Shown: positions 44,484-54,993 of the stretch, in pieces
How the letters are laid out: every line of letters starts with the position of its first letter
How positions within the stretch are numbered: position 1 is the stretch's first letter
Source: Polaribacter batillariae
GTDB lineage: Bacteria; Bacteroidota; Bacteroidia; Flavobacteriales; Flavobacteriaceae
Length of the DNA: 64,000 bases
Direction: 5' to 3'
Assembly (NCBI RefSeq): GCF_017498485.1
Contig: NZ_CP071795.1
Coordinates: forward strand, 1,116,001-1,180,000
The notes under the pieces: model-generated
Database searches by the model: none
What the model saw: only the letters and a program-made list of their open reading frames with translations
Told to the model about the DNA's origin: nothing
Translations under genes and position numbers: made by a program

Positions 44484-46067
44484 TTAATTTTCTTTTTGAA
44501 ATACCCTTACATAATCTACTTCCATTCGTTGTGGAAAAACGGAATCATCAATCCCTTTTTTACCACCTAGCATGCCACCTACTGCTACGTTTAAAATTAA
44601 ATAAAATTTTTGATCAAAAGGCCATTCTGCAGTTGTTTTGTGTTCGTTTTTAAAGGTGTTATATATTTTACCATCTAAAATAAAATCCATTTTTTCTGAT
44701 GTCCATTCTAAAGCAAAAACATGAAATTTATCATAAGGTTTATCGATTAAAATGCTCTTCCCTTTTTCTGTATTTTTATTGTGATTGTATGCTTTTGTAT
44801 GCACCGTTCCAAAAATAGATTCGCTATTAAAACCAACGTGTTCCATAATGTCTATTTCGCCAGATTCTGGCCAACCAACTGCTTCTTTATTTTCGCCCAG
44901 CATCCAAATTGCTGGCCAAAGACCAACCCCTTTTGGTAATTTTGCACGCACTTCTATTCGGCCATATTTCCATGAGGCTAAATTTTTAGTGGTTAATCTT
45001 GCAGAAGTATATTTGCCTATTTTACGCTCTGCTGCGTATTTTTTCCAGCTTTTCTTTAAAAAAATGGGGTTGTTATAATCTTTATTTGCAATTGTTTCTT
45101 TGTGTGCCTCTAAAATTAATTTTCCGTTTTCTACTCTTGCATTTTTTAAGCTATCTGTATAATATTGTTCTTCTTTATTGGCAATAAAACCATAAGCATA
45201 GCTCCATTTTTTGGGGTTTGGTTTGCCTTTGTAATTAAATTCGTCGCTCCAAACTAATTTATAACCTTCTTTAATTGGCGATTTTTCGATTCTTTCGAAA
45301 ACTAATTCGGGTTCGTTTGTGGTAATATAATTAAAATTATTTGCCAACATCCAATCGATATCTTCTACTTTATTTGCTGTCCAACCATTTAAGGTAATAC
45401 CTAATTTTTTGGCACTTTTTATAAATTCTGGTTTACTTTTTATTTTATAAAGTAAATAATCTAAACCTGTAATTCTGTTTTCTTTTAGAACTTCTGGAGA
45501 TTTGTAACCATCTAAATACTGTGTTTTTGCGTTTGGATTTTTCTCTACAATTCTTTTTAAAATATCGAAACTGAAACTTATGTAAGAAATAACATATTTG
45601 CTTGCTTTTAACTCTTTTACTAGAGTTAAAACTCGATCTGTTATCAATTCGTTTCGTTTCTCTGAAGAGGTTGGTTTTATTTCTATAACAAATCCTGTGG
45701 AGGTATTATTTTTCATTCCGGCCTTTAAATACGCTTTAAGAGTTGGCAGTTTTTCTCCATTAGAGAGTTTCGTTTTTGCTAATTCTTTATAAGTTGTTTC
45801 TTCAATTAATAAGCCTTTATAATCTTTATCGTGGGTAACTACTAAGACCCCATCTTTTGTAATTCTTACATCTAACTCGCTACCATGACATTTTAAACGA
45901 ATGGCTTCTTTTAATGATGCAATAGAGTTTTGTGGCAAATTCTTTGCTTTCCAAGCCCCTCTATGAGCAATTACTGGGTTTTTTGCAAAATTTATTTTTT
46001 TGATATCAGAAGAATTATCACACGAAAGAAAGAGAAAGAAAATAAAGAATGTTGGTAAAAAACGCAT
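44484..46067 (-). CDS. Fusion lipoprotein: glycerophosphodiester phosphodiesterase (GDPD) + GH16 glucanase
   Basis: 527 residues. Lipobox FLFLSCDNSS. Residues about 30-265 are a GDPD domain: catalytic HRG in PVIAHRGAWKAKNLPQNS, metal acids in GSELDVRITKDGVLVVTHD with the second His, and FVIEIKPTS; the usual PENT motif is PQNS. Residues about 270-527 are a GH16 domain: LVWSDEFNYKGKPNPKKWS, YGRIEVRAKLPKGVGLWPAIW, and the catalytic GEIDIMEHVG (nucleophile and acid/base Glu). GH16 of this type cuts beta-1,3 or mixed-linkage glucans. Joining it to a phosphodiesterase on one surface-anchored chain suggests a glycerophosphate-bearing glucan. The join is in one frame without any sign of artefact. Confidence 0.93.
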   Translation of the reverse strand: MRFLPTFFIFFLFLSCDNSSDIKKINFAKNPVIAHRGAWKAKNLPQNSIASLKEAIRLKCHGSELDVRITKDGVLVVTHDKDYKGLLIEETTYKELAKTKLSNGEKLPTLKAYLKAGMKNNTSTGFVIEIKPTSSEKRNELITDRVLTLVKELKASKYVISYISFSFDILKRIVEKNPNAKTQYLDGYKSPEVLKENRITGLDYLLYKIKSKPEFIKSAKKLGITLNGWTANKVEDIDWMLANNFNYITTNEPELVFERIEKSPIKEGYKLVWSDEFNYKGKPNPKKWSYAYGFIANKEEQYYTDSLKNARVENGKLILEAHKETIANKDYNNPIFLKKSWKKYAAERKIGKYTSARLTTKNLASWKYGRIEVRAKLPKGVGLWPAIWMLGENKEAVGWPESGEIDIMEHVGFNSESIFGTVHTKAYNHNKNTEKGKSILIDKPYDKFHVFALEWTSEKMDFILDGKIYNTFKNEHKTTAEWPFDQKFYLILNVAVGGMLGGKKGIDDSVFPQRMEVDYVRVFQKEN

Positions 46068-46108
46068 TTTTAAAAATATTAAAAGCTATAAATAAGTAAT
46101 GATAAAAG

Positions 46109-46155
46109 AGAATAGTATCGAAAAGAGATTAGGGGCTTTGTTTCGATACTATTCT
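46109..46155 (-). other. Perfect 15-bp hairpin between susD and the enzyme genes
   Basis: AGAATAGTATCGAAA (46109-46123) pairs perfectly with 46141-46155; the loop is 17 nt. It lies 18 bp past the susD stop. On the minus strand only a short CTTTT follows, so it is more like an attenuator or RNA-stability element that lowers enzyme expression relative to SusCD than a full terminator. Confidence 0.7.
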
Positions 46156-46173
46156 TAATTTAAATACTATTAA

Positions 46174-47793
46174 TTATTCTGGATAACCATCGTTTTGAGG
46201 GTAGTTTGGTCCTAAAAGATTTAATTCTGCAATTGGAATTGGAAAATTCACATAATAATCTTTAACAGCTGTCCTAGCATGGTTGTAATCTGCAGCTTTA
46301 GTTCCATTATTTCCTGCAAACTGCTGTATTTGAGAGAGGAATGTTCCTGTACGTTTTAAGAAATAAAAACGTTGTCCTTCGAAACCTAGTTCTCTTGCTC
46401 TCTCGTCCATAATTGCTTGCATATTTACAGTTGTAATGTTTGCTGCTTTTGCTCTATTTCTAATTTTATTGACATACTCTAAAGCTTTCGCAGTATTTCC
46501 TTGCATTAGATGAGCTTCTGCACCAATTAAATAGGTCTCTGCTAATCTATAAATCATTATTGTAGAAACGTGGTTCGATTCTGCAGGATCTGCAGTTTCT
46601 TGTCTAAATTTAATACATCCTGGATTTATAAATCTGTAATAGTTTTTTCTTTCGCTTGCTTTGTTAGAATTTCTATCATATATGTCTATTACATCTCCTA
46701 ATTGTTTTCCTGGAGGTAAATTTGCTGCGTCATTATATTTATATTCTGTAATGTAATAATTTCCATCATCCCTATCATCATTTGGGTCTTGTGCTAGTAA
46801 ATTTATAATGTAATCATTCATCAATAAACCTCCTAATCCATTCCCTCCATTTTCAATAGAAAAAGTTGCTCCTGGTACAACATCGTACTGTGGAATTAAT
46901 TGAAAATTCATTTGATTTGTTCCTCCTCCAGCAATATCGTCATCTACTTTATACTGGATAGAAAATAAATTTTCTGAATGATTCATATCATTTAAAAAGA
47001 CTTCTTTTGTAGTTGGCACTAAAGAAAAATTAGCATTGTTAATAATTATATCTGTTTGTGTAACGGCTTCTGCATAATCTTTTTGCCAAATTGCAACTTT
47101 TGCTTTTAAATGTCGAGCTGCTGCTTGTGTCCATCTACCATTTTCTGTGGTTGTCCATTCTAACGTTTTAATAGCGTCATTTAAATCGCTATTTAAAAGT
47201 GAAAAAATTTCTTCTACTGATGATTTATTTTGCGGTCTATTAAAGGCATTTTCTGGTGTTGTTGGTTCTGTGGTAACAAAAATATTATTAAATAGTCTAT
47301 ACAAGGTAAAATAAGAATTTGCTCTAAAGCATTTTGCTTCTGCAATTAATCTATTTTTTCTTTTAACATCTGTAAAACTTACATCTTCTGCATATGTTAT
47401 TACAGCATTAGATCTATCAATTAATTTATAATAGTGTTGCCAGAATTCTGCTAACCTTTTTGTTCCTGCTCTTGTTTGATCTACACCCCAAGTAACTTGT
47501 CTTGCCATAAAAGCAATTTCTCCTGCTCTAGGCAATACTATATCTGACTTTGCTTGTGGTACTAAAGGTAAACCCGAATTTCTCAATGCTCCATTTTGGT
47601 AGAGACTTCTATTTAAATTATACAACCCAATTGTAGCCAATTCTAAACCTTCTGGAGTGTTATAAATAAAATCTGCAGACGTGTCCGAAAGTAGTTCGTC
47701 TTGTAAATAATTTTTACAAGAAAATGATATCAATAGTACTGTTACTGCTACTATTTTAATGCTCGTTTTTAAAAGTTTTCTTATGTTTTTCAT
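46174..47793 (-). CDS. SusD/RagB-family nutrient-binding outer-membrane lipoprotein
   Basis: 539 residues. Lipobox LLISFSCKNYLQDEL, then the alpha-helical SusD fold with TPR-like helices (AEAKCFRANSYFTLYRLFNN, MIYRLAETYLIGAEAHLMQG) and the C-terminal RARELGFEGQRFYFLKRTG motif. Captures glycan for the SusC channel encoded 13 bp upstream. The partner enzymes suggest a beta-glucan ligand. Confidence 0.96.
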   Translation of the reverse strand: MKNIRKLLKTSIKIVAVTVLLISFSCKNYLQDELLSDTSADFIYNTPEGLELATIGLYNLNRSLYQNGALRNSGLPLVPQAKSDIVLPRAGEIAFMARQVTWGVDQTRAGTKRLAEFWQHYYKLIDRSNAVITYAEDVSFTDVKRKNRLIAEAKCFRANSYFTLYRLFNNIFVTTEPTTPENAFNRPQNKSSVEEIFSLLNSDLNDAIKTLEWTTTENGRWTQAAARHLKAKVAIWQKDYAEAVTQTDIIINNANFSLVPTTKEVFLNDMNHSENLFSIQYKVDDDIAGGGTNQMNFQLIPQYDVVPGATFSIENGGNGLGGLLMNDYIINLLAQDPNDDRDDGNYYITEYKYNDAANLPPGKQLGDVIDIYDRNSNKASERKNYYRFINPGCIKFRQETADPAESNHVSTIMIYRLAETYLIGAEAHLMQGNTAKALEYVNKIRNRAKAANITTVNMQAIMDERARELGFEGQRFYFLKRTGTFLSQIQQFAGNNGTKAADYNHARTAVKDYYVNFPIPIAELNLLGPNYPQNDGYPE

Positions 47794-47806
47794 GATACTA
47801 ATATTT

Positions 47807-50800
47807 TTAAAGACCTAATTTAACACCTACTGTAATTCCTTTTGCATCTGGAAAAGCACCAGCATTATTTTCTGGACTGTATGATTTATAATCTGTTATT
47901 GTAAACAAGTTTGTACCAGTTAAATATATTTTTGCTGATGATAAATTAATTTTCGACAGCGCTTCTTTTGGCAAATTGTAACCTAAAGATAATGTTCTTA
48001 ACCTTACATAAGAAGCATCTTTAATTGCTGCTGACGATAAAAATGCAGGAGCAGTTGTTCTTGGTCTTGGAAATTCGTTAGACGGATCTTCTGGAGTATA
48101 ATAATCTACTTTTATACCATTTAAAACACCTTGTAAAGTTGCTCCATTATTATAATCAGATAAATAATTATTTAATCTTGTAGCTCCTTCAACTATATAT
48201 AAATCTGCAAACATCTCTAAGCCTTTGTATTCGATATTCATATTTACAGAACCATACCAATCTGGTGTTTCTCTAGTAATAATTAAATCTTCTTGACCAA
48301 TATTTCCATCTCCATCTATATCTTTTACTCTAATGTCTCCAACCTCCGCTGTTGGTTGCGCAGAATTAGCAATATCATCTCCTTCTTGCCAAATACCATC
48401 AAATTGGTAATTGCGAATATTATCTATTGGCTGCCCAATAAATATACCTTGAGAAACAAAATCTAAAGGTTTACCGTCTGCATCCAATGTACCGTCTAAA
48501 GATAATACTTCATTTCTGTTTGAAGACCAAATTGCGCCAACAGACCATTTTAAATTCTCATTTCTTATTAAATTTACATTTAAACCAACATCGAAACCTC
48601 TGTTTTCAACTTCACCAATATTAAAACGCGTAATTTCATAACCGGAAACTCCAGATAATATTCTATCTAAAAGAAGGTCTTTTGTGTTTGCTTTATAATA
48701 CTCAACAGAACCCGTTAAAACATTACTAAATAACCCAAAATCTATACCTACGTTTAAAGCTGTTGTTGTTTCCCATTTTAAATTTGGATTTGGCAATCTA
48801 TTTAATGTTCCATTACCACCAACTGCAAGCCCTCCAAAAACATAAGGTAAAAAGTTTGCGACACCTAAAGATTGTTTAGGATTAATACCCTCATTACCCG
48901 TATCTCCATAAGTTACACTTAGTTTTAAATTATTAATAATTTTAGAATCTTTTAAGAAATCTTCTTCATCTATTTTCCATGCAAAACCTGCTGCAGGAAA
49001 GAATCCCCATTTATTATTCTCTGCAAATACAGAAGAAGCATCTGCTCTTGCAGTTAATGTAAACAAATAACGATCAAAAAGGTTATATCTCGCTCTTCCT
49101 AAAAAAGAAACCAGCTTACGTTCACTTACCTCTCTTGTAGCATTAGAAATAATTGCTGCATTTCCATTGAATCCTAAAAAATCATTGTTAAAATTTTCTT
49201 TTGTAATTGACTTTTCTTCGGTTCTTCGCTCGTTAACCGCATTTACAAGCAATAAATCTAATTTATGATCGTCGTTAATTTCAGGCGTATATTCAAAAAT
49301 ATTTTCAATTAAAAAATCTCTATATATTTTAGTTGCTAAAACTCCACGTCCATTTACACCATCATCTCCAGAAGAATGTAAGCTAGATCTATAAATTCCT
49401 TGTTCTGCATTTCTATTTCTTAAAAATGTATTTAACTTATAAGAAAAATTTGGTTTAAATTGGTATTTTAAAACTAAGTTAATATCTGTTAATTTTGTTT
49501 TAATTTCATTTGCAGATTCTCTAATGTTCCAAAGAGGATTTATACTTCTTGAACCTTCTCCTAAAGGAAATTTATTTAAATTCCCTTCACTATCATAAGG
49601 TTTTGCTAGTGGAGAAATGCTTATAAAGTTTAATGAGTTACTTTCTAGGTCTTGTTTACTTGTTTGAAAATTAATATTCGTTTGAAAACTAAATTTTTCT
49701 GATAATTTTTGATCTACATTTAATCTTAATGTTCCTCTTTCAAAACCAGAAGTTGGAATAAGACCATCTTGCTTAAAATAATTAATACTTGAAAATACTT
49801 TTGTTTTTTCACTTCCTCCAGAAACACTAATGGCATGACTGTTAATTTTAGCATCTTTTAACACCAAATCTTCCCAATTTACAAAATTTTTATCTCGTAA
49901 ACTTTCTAGTTCAAAAGAGTTAAAAATATCTTCATCTGGCCTATATACCTCTCCATTATCAGATCTTTCTGCCTCTCTTCTTAACTGTGCAAATTCTTCT
50001 GCAGAATACAAATCGAAATTCTTTGTTAAAGATTGTATCGTTGTATAACCATGATAATTTATTTTAAATTTTCCTTCTTTACCACGCTTGGTTGTAATTA
50101 AAATCACTCCATTTGCAGCTCTTGCTCCATAAATAGCTTGTGAAGAAGCATCTTTTAAAACCTCGATATTTGCAACATCTTCCGGTGCAACATCATTAAT
50201 ATCGTCATAAGGAATACCATCAACAATAATTAACGGACTATTACCACCATCTATAGAAACTTTTCCCCTAATAGTAATATTTGATTTTCCTCCTGGTCTT
50301 GCATCTCCCAAATTAACTTGTACACCTGGAGCCCTACCCCTTAACATTTCTGACACGTTCGTTGTTGGGATAACTGAAGCTTCCTCTACATTTACACTTG
50401 CTACAGAACCCACTAAATCGCTCTTTTTACGAGTACCATAACCAACTACAATAATCTCGTCTAAAGCATTTGCTTCAACCTCTAAAGAAATGGTAAGGTA
50501 GTTACTAATAACTGAAACTTCTTTCGCTTTGTAACCAATATAAGAGACTACTAAAAACTTGGCATTCTCTGATATTTTTAATGAAAATTTTCCATCGAAA
50601 TTTGTTGATGTTCCATTACTTGTGCCTTTAACTACCACAGATGCTCCTGGCAAGGGTAATCCAGATTCATCTAATACTGTACCTTTTATTGTTTTTTGAG
50701 CATATGCTGAAAAGCTCATTACAAGTAACAATAAAAAAGACACAAATACTTGTTCTCTTTTTTTGATTCGTTTACACATTCTATTTAATTTTTGAATTGA

Positions 50801-50812
50801 TTTATATTCCAA
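47807..50812 (-). CDS. SusC/RagA TonB-dependent receptor of the beta-glucan-type locus
   Basis: 1,001 residues, no STN domain, unlike the receptor at 414-4058. Signal peptide (FVSFLLLLVMSFSAYAQ), regulatory-like domain (KGTVLDESGLPLPGASVVVK), plug with the hallmark VLKDASSQAIYGARAANG (about 220-240), and beta-barrel ending GITVGVKLGL. Imports oligosaccharides with SusD. An ATG at 50779 (MCKRIKKREQ) is an alternative start. Without an STN domain it should be controlled by the SusR-like regulator upstream, which is broken by an insertion sequence. A promoter matching the Bacteroidetes consensus lies upstream. Confidence 0.95.
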   Translation of the reverse strand: MEYKSIQKLNRMCKRIKKREQVFVSFLLLLVMSFSAYAQKTIKGTVLDESGLPLPGASVVVKGTSNGTSTNFDGKFSLKISENAKFLVVSYIGYKAKEVSVISNYLTISLEVEANALDEIIVVGYGTRKKSDLVGSVASVNVEEASVIPTTNVSEMLRGRAPGVQVNLGDARPGGKSNITIRGKVSIDGGNSPLIIVDGIPYDDINDVAPEDVANIEVLKDASSQAIYGARAANGVILITTKRGKEGKFKINYHGYTTIQSLTKNFDLYSAEEFAQLRREAERSDNGEVYRPDEDIFNSFELESLRDKNFVNWEDLVLKDAKINSHAISVSGGSEKTKVFSSINYFKQDGLIPTSGFERGTLRLNVDQKLSEKFSFQTNINFQTSKQDLESNSLNFISISPLAKPYDSEGNLNKFPLGEGSRSINPLWNIRESANEIKTKLTDINLVLKYQFKPNFSYKLNTFLRNRNAEQGIYRSSLHSSGDDGVNGRGVLATKIYRDFLIENIFEYTPEINDDHKLDLLLVNAVNERRTEEKSITKENFNNDFLGFNGNAAIISNATREVSERKLVSFLGRARYNLFDRYLFTLTARADASSVFAENNKWGFFPAAGFAWKIDEEDFLKDSKIINNLKLSVTYGDTGNEGINPKQSLGVANFLPYVFGGLAVGGNGTLNRLPNPNLKWETTTALNVGIDFGLFSNVLTGSVEYYKANTKDLLLDRILSGVSGYEITRFNIGEVENRGFDVGLNVNLIRNENLKWSVGAIWSSNRNEVLSLDGTLDADGKPLDFVSQGIFIGQPIDNIRNYQFDGIWQEGDDIANSAQPTAEVGDIRVKDIDGDGNIGQEDLIITRETPDWYGSVNMNIEYKGLEMFADLYIVEGATRLNNYLSDYNNGATLQGVLNGIKVDYYTPEDPSNEFPRPRTTAPAFLSSAAIKDASYVRLRTLSLGYNLPKEALSKINLSSAKIYLTGTNLFTITDYKSYSPENNAGAFPDAKGITVGVKLGL

Positions 50813-50863
50813 TATTACGTAAAAGACCTATAACCAAGTTTATCGTAACATTAACTTACAAAT

Positions 50864-50893
50864 CAAATTTATGTATATTAAATGTTGTGTCAA
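50864..50893 (-). promoter_or_regulatory. Promoter of the SusC-SusD-GH16-EEP-GH3 operon
   Basis: Minus strand: TTG (50893-50891), 19-nt spacer, TAAATTTG (50871-50864), an exact fit to TTG-N19-TAnnTTTG. Start near 50857, leader of about 45 nt. The 165 bases further upstream to the regulator's stop contain an A/T-rich inverted repeat (CCTTATA/TATAAAGG near 50953-50970) and no gene. Confidence 0.68.
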
Positions 50894-51057
50894 TAAAAAA
50901 CCACCTTTACAAAAAAGCTACATCTTAAAAAAAAGTTAAAAAAAGCCATAACACCTTTATATTATAAGGTTTTTAATAACTTATTTTTTTTACAGTAAAG
51001 TATGCTTTTTATAGAATGTAGAGGTAATGTAGAGTTTATTTATCTACTTTTTAGAGT

Positions 51058-51691
51058 TTAAATACTCAAAATATAGTCTGTTAAGTTTGTTTCGTGTGGC
51101 AAATTGAGCTTTTTTCTTAATCTATATCTTCTAATTTCTACACTTTTTACAGAAATATTTAATAATGGTGCTATTTCTTTGGAAGACAAATTTAATCTTA
51201 AATAAGCACAAAATTTTAGATTGTTATGTGTTAAGTCTGGATGCAATTTTTTTGCGCGTTTTAAGAAATCTTTATCGGCATTATTAAAAGCCTCTCTAAA
51301 AAAGTCCCAATCTTTTGTACTGTTTAAATTTTTTTCAATTAATTTAAAGACAGGGTTTGTTTCATCAATTTCATTAGTGTTTTTTAGTTCTTTTTTAATG
51401 CTTCGTAAAAATTCGTTTCGTTTTATAATACTCATTGTAGAAATTGCCAACTCTCTATTCTTTGCTTCAATTTCTTGGCTCAACTTCTCGTTTCTTAAAC
51501 GTATTACTTCTTTATCTGCTTGAATTTTCTGAATTTCTAATTGTCTTAAATTCTCTTTTATTATTTTTTGGTGTTGTTTTTTATAATATTTTTTATACAA
51601 TTTATGTACAAAGAAACCTAGCAAAAGAAATGCTAAAATATAAATAACAAAAGCAATTGTAGTTAAAAAAAATGGTGGATTTATTTTAAAA
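51058..51691 (-). pseudogene. C-terminal part (membrane helix, coiled coil, LuxR-type HTH) of the split SusR-like regulator
   Basis: From the IS982 border the host frame reads INPPFFLTTIAFVIYILAFL (membrane helix), then a basic coiled coil (NLRQLEIQKIQADKEVIRLR) and a LuxR/GerE-type helix-turn-helix at the end (LRLNLSSKEIAPLLNISVKS, VEIRRYRLRKKLNL). No ATG lies near the new 5' end, only a TTG at 51624, so this half is probably not made efficiently. It is the DNA-binding half of the protein whose sensor half is at 52699-54861. Confidence 0.88.
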
Positions 51692-52698
51692 CCTGAGTTC
51701 GATTAATAAATTGTCAACTGATTAGACTTTACAGTCTGATATTTTATAGCAGGTTTTTTTGGTAAAAAGCTATATGCAATAAGACCTGCGATTATGTTTG
51801 ACAAGAAATTAGTAAAACTTCTATGTCTAGAATGTTCAATTTGACAAATATTTTTGAGTTCGTCATTTACGGTTTCAATAACAGAGCGTTTACGCAGTAA
51901 AATTTTATCACTCATTGTCATTAAAGAATTCTTCATATTGTTTTTAATATGAGTAATTAAATGCAATCCATCAGCAAAAAGTAACTGCATTAAATCTTTT
52001 CCAACATAACCTTTGTCCGCATATAACTTACCATAAATTTTATCTAAAAAAGACTTCTTTTTTAATGGCGTTCTATCATCAACATTAGCTTGGGTTATGC
52101 AGAAGTTTAGGATTTCACCTTTATCATTTATAACGATATGCAATTTAAAGCCATGGAACCATCCTATAGTGGATTTTCCAGTGGTTGCAATGCCTTTAAA
52201 TACTTTATTATTCTTAATTCGTTTGGGGCTGCAAACTCTAACAGGTGTAGAATCTACAAAAGAAATACCCGTAGAATTACCTAAACAACATGTCTTTAAA
52301 AATAAAGTCATTGGCATGAGGTTTTGCTGCATGAGTTCTGTAAATCTATTGTATGAAACTGTAGCTGGGAAATCATCTTGCATATGCTTTTGCAAGTAAT
52401 ACACGTAAAAGTGTTTAAAGGTCCTAAAACCACTAAGCTGAAACAAAATGGTAATGGTAATTACCTCGCTATTTGACATAACACTGGGACGTTTTGATGG
52501 ATTGCCTAAAAGGTGTTTACTGACTATTTGGTCATATTCTTTACAAAATTCATCAACAAGACAGAAAATTTCAGTAATTTTAGAGTAGATTATCATAGAT
52601 AGATTTTTAGACTAATAAATTGAAATTCAATACTTTAATTTACTGAAAATCTATCTTTTTTACTAGAAAAAAATGCCTAAATTTTAATCGAACTCAGG
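51692..52698 (-). mobile_element. IS982-family insertion sequence
   Basis: 1,007 bp. Both ends carry the inverted repeat CCTGAGTTCGATTAA. The element is bounded by a 7-bp duplication TTTAAAA (51685-51691 and 52699-52705). Its single transposase gene runs in the same direction as the interrupted host gene. Perfect ends and duplication suggest a recent insertion. Confidence 0.92.
51703..52596 (-). CDS. IS982-family transposase
   Basis: 297 residues, intact. DDE-type (DDE_Tnp_1/IS982) with first Asp in [20 protein letters not shown], second in [18 protein letters not shown], Glu in [20 protein letters not shown], and the family N-terminus ([16 protein letters not shown]). Cut-and-paste transposition enzyme. 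Intact, so the element could move. Confidence 0.95.
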   Translation of the reverse strand: MIIYSKITEIFCLVDEFCKEYDQIVSKHLLGNPSKRPSVMSNSEVITITILFQLSGFRTFKHFYVYYLQKHMQDDFPATVSYNRFTELMQQNLMPMTLFLKTCCLGNSTGISFVDSTPVRVCSPKRIKNNKVFKGIATTGKSTIGWFHGFKLHIVINDKGEILNFCITQANVDDRTPLKKKSFLDKIYGKLYADKGYVGKDLMQLLFADGLHLITHIKNNMKNSLMTMSDKILLRKRSVIETVNDELKNICQIEHSRHRSFTNFLSNIIAGLIAYSFLPKKPAIKYQTVKSNQLTIY

Positions 52699-54861
52699 TT
52701 TAAAAGTATAACTTAAAATATTTTCTGAAACCTGATTTCCAATGATCGATCTTATTTCTATTTTATAATTTTTAAATGAAAGGTTTTCAAATGAAAGCTC
52801 GGAGGTATTTCCTAAATCAACCCAGCTTTTCGAATTAAGCCTGTATTGATAATTTATAAATTCGTATTTATTATAAACTGGAGTACTAAATTTAAAAAAT
52901 ATCGATTTTTCATCATCTTTAAAATTACCTGATTTTTGAAAAGAAATATTTTTAATCTCTGATTTTGAATTTTTAATATTGATTTTGTTCCAATAAATAA
53001 AATGGGGTTGGTCTTCTTTTTTATCTAAATCTAACAACAAATAACCATTTGTTTTTCCAACTAGATATTCATTTTTAGCGATGTTCGAAATATTCTCGAA
53101 ACTAACTGTTGTTTTTCTTAAATAATTTTGAATTGGAATAAACTTCACAGAAACCCTACCTTTTATGGGTGTTTTTTCTAAATAACTAATGGTGCTTTTA
53201 TTAAAGGACCATAATCGATTTCTTTTATCGGTAATTAATTTTCCTGAAACAAATTCTTTTTCTGTAAAAAGCTGACTATAAGTGCTATCTTTTTTAAAAT
53301 CTTGTTTGTTTTTATCTAACTTAAAAATTCCTTTTTGATAACTGTATAATAAATTATGATCATACAAAGCCAATCCCGAACCTTTTCCTTTTTCAACTTT
53401 AGAAAGTAATTTAACTTTATTAAATGTTTTAAAACTATCTATTGATGTTAATTTATAAACTCCTTTGTATTCGTGATTTACCCAAACTGTAGTGCCCAAA
53501 ATTTCGAAAAAACGTGCAGAATTATTAAACCCTTTTATTTTATATAGTACACTCCAAGTATTGTTATTTTTCTCTAAAATACTTAATCCGGAATAATGCC
53601 CTTGCAATTTTTTTTTCGGATTGTTACCAATTTTTCGAAAATTCCAAGTTCCTGAAAATATAGAAATAGGTAATGCTTTGTCTTCTTTAATTTGATATGT
53701 TCCAGAAGTATGCCCACACAACAAATCTTCATCAGCAATAAATAAAGACCAAACTTGCCCATTTATTCCTACTACTTTTTTTAAGGTTGAATTTTTATTC
53801 GCTTGCTTGTAAAATAACCCTTGATTGGTTCCTATATAAATTTTGTCTTTATATTTTACAGAACAATAGGTGGTACCAAAATCGCCATTATCATCATTAT
53901 ATTCACGAATAAAAGATTGCATATTTAAGCAATTTATTCCGTTATCTAAAGCGGACCAAACATTGCCATCTGCATCTTCAAACAAAGATAAAACGGTGTT
54001 ATTTACTAAGCCTATTGGTTGGTCTATTTTGTTAATTATTTTTCCGTTTTTAGAAAGATGAAGAATTCCGTTTGAAATTGTTCCTAACATAAAGCTTCGA
54101 TCTTTTAAACGAATACCGCAAAAAATTTGATACTTTTTTACAACATCAGAAAATGATGTCTTCCATTTATTTACTTTCTTATTTTTTATTTGAAAAAAAC
54201 CTTCATTTCTTGTCAACAAAAGAAAACCTGCTTCGTTTTTAAAAATAGAAAGCACTAACTTTACATTAAATTCTTTAGGAATTGTGGCAATTATTTTCTC
54301 TTTTCCGTTTACAAGCTCAACTAAATTTCCATCTTTTTTAAAAATATAAATAACATTATTAATGTTAAAAATTCTGTAGTAATTATTCGAATCGGACAAG
54401 AAATTTATTTCTTGAGTTTTTGTGTTGTAGAAATATAAGCGATGAAAAGATTGAAACAAAACCCAATGATCGAACTTTTTTATATTCCATATATTCTCAT
54501 CTTCAATTAGTTTTTCTTTGATGTTTTCTGATAAAGAAGTGTATTCTAAGAATCCGTTTTTGTGGGTTTCCCAAAACCCAAACTCCATATAAGCACCACT
54601 ATATATTTTATGATTCTCAGACAACAACGATCGAATAATGGTGTTATTTGGAGAAGGGTATAGCTTCCATCTTGCTCCATTATATTCCAGTAACCCCTCG
54701 TTATTCGCTACATAGATAAATTTATCTTTATTTTGTGTAATTGCCCAATTTTGGTTTTCTGAATGATAATCTTCTGGCAGAAATTTTAAAATTGGCGGAA
54801 TTTCTTGACCGAATAATATTGAAGAAAAAGAGAGTATAAATAAAAAAAATAGTTTTTTCAA
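52699..54861 (-). pseudogene. N-terminal part (beta-propeller sensor, Y_Y_Y domain) of the split SusR-like regulator
   Basis: From a TTG at 54861 (MKKLFFLFILSFSSILFGQ signal peptide; no ATG is well placed) the frame encodes about 720 host residues, then four from the IS (PEFD) and a stop at 52684. It contains two-component-regulator propeller repeats (NKDKFIYVANNEGLLEYNGA, LFEDADGNVWSALDNGINCL) and the Y_Y_Y domain (FINYQYRLNSKSWVDLGN) at the end. Joined to the part at 51058-51691 without one TTTAAAA copy, the protein would be about 929 residues: periplasmic glycan sensor, one membrane helix, cytoplasmic LuxR-type HTH. As it stands the sensor would be a free periplasmic fragment. It lies directly upstream of the SusCD operon it probably regulated. 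Confidence 0.88.
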
Positions 54862-54993
54862 CCAAAAAACATGTTTATTAAAAATTAGGAAGATAAAATT
54901 TTTCTTTTCTACCGCACAGAAATATAGAGCGCATAGTTCTATGTTTACTATGTTTCTAAGTGGTGAAGCTTTAAAACTCATATTTTAATGAAA

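Noticed and set aside
51058..51624. A free-standing small LuxR-type regulator starting at 51624
   Set aside because: The start would be a TTG in the middle of a membrane helix; the sequence upstream continues in frame to the IS982 border and joins the propeller half.
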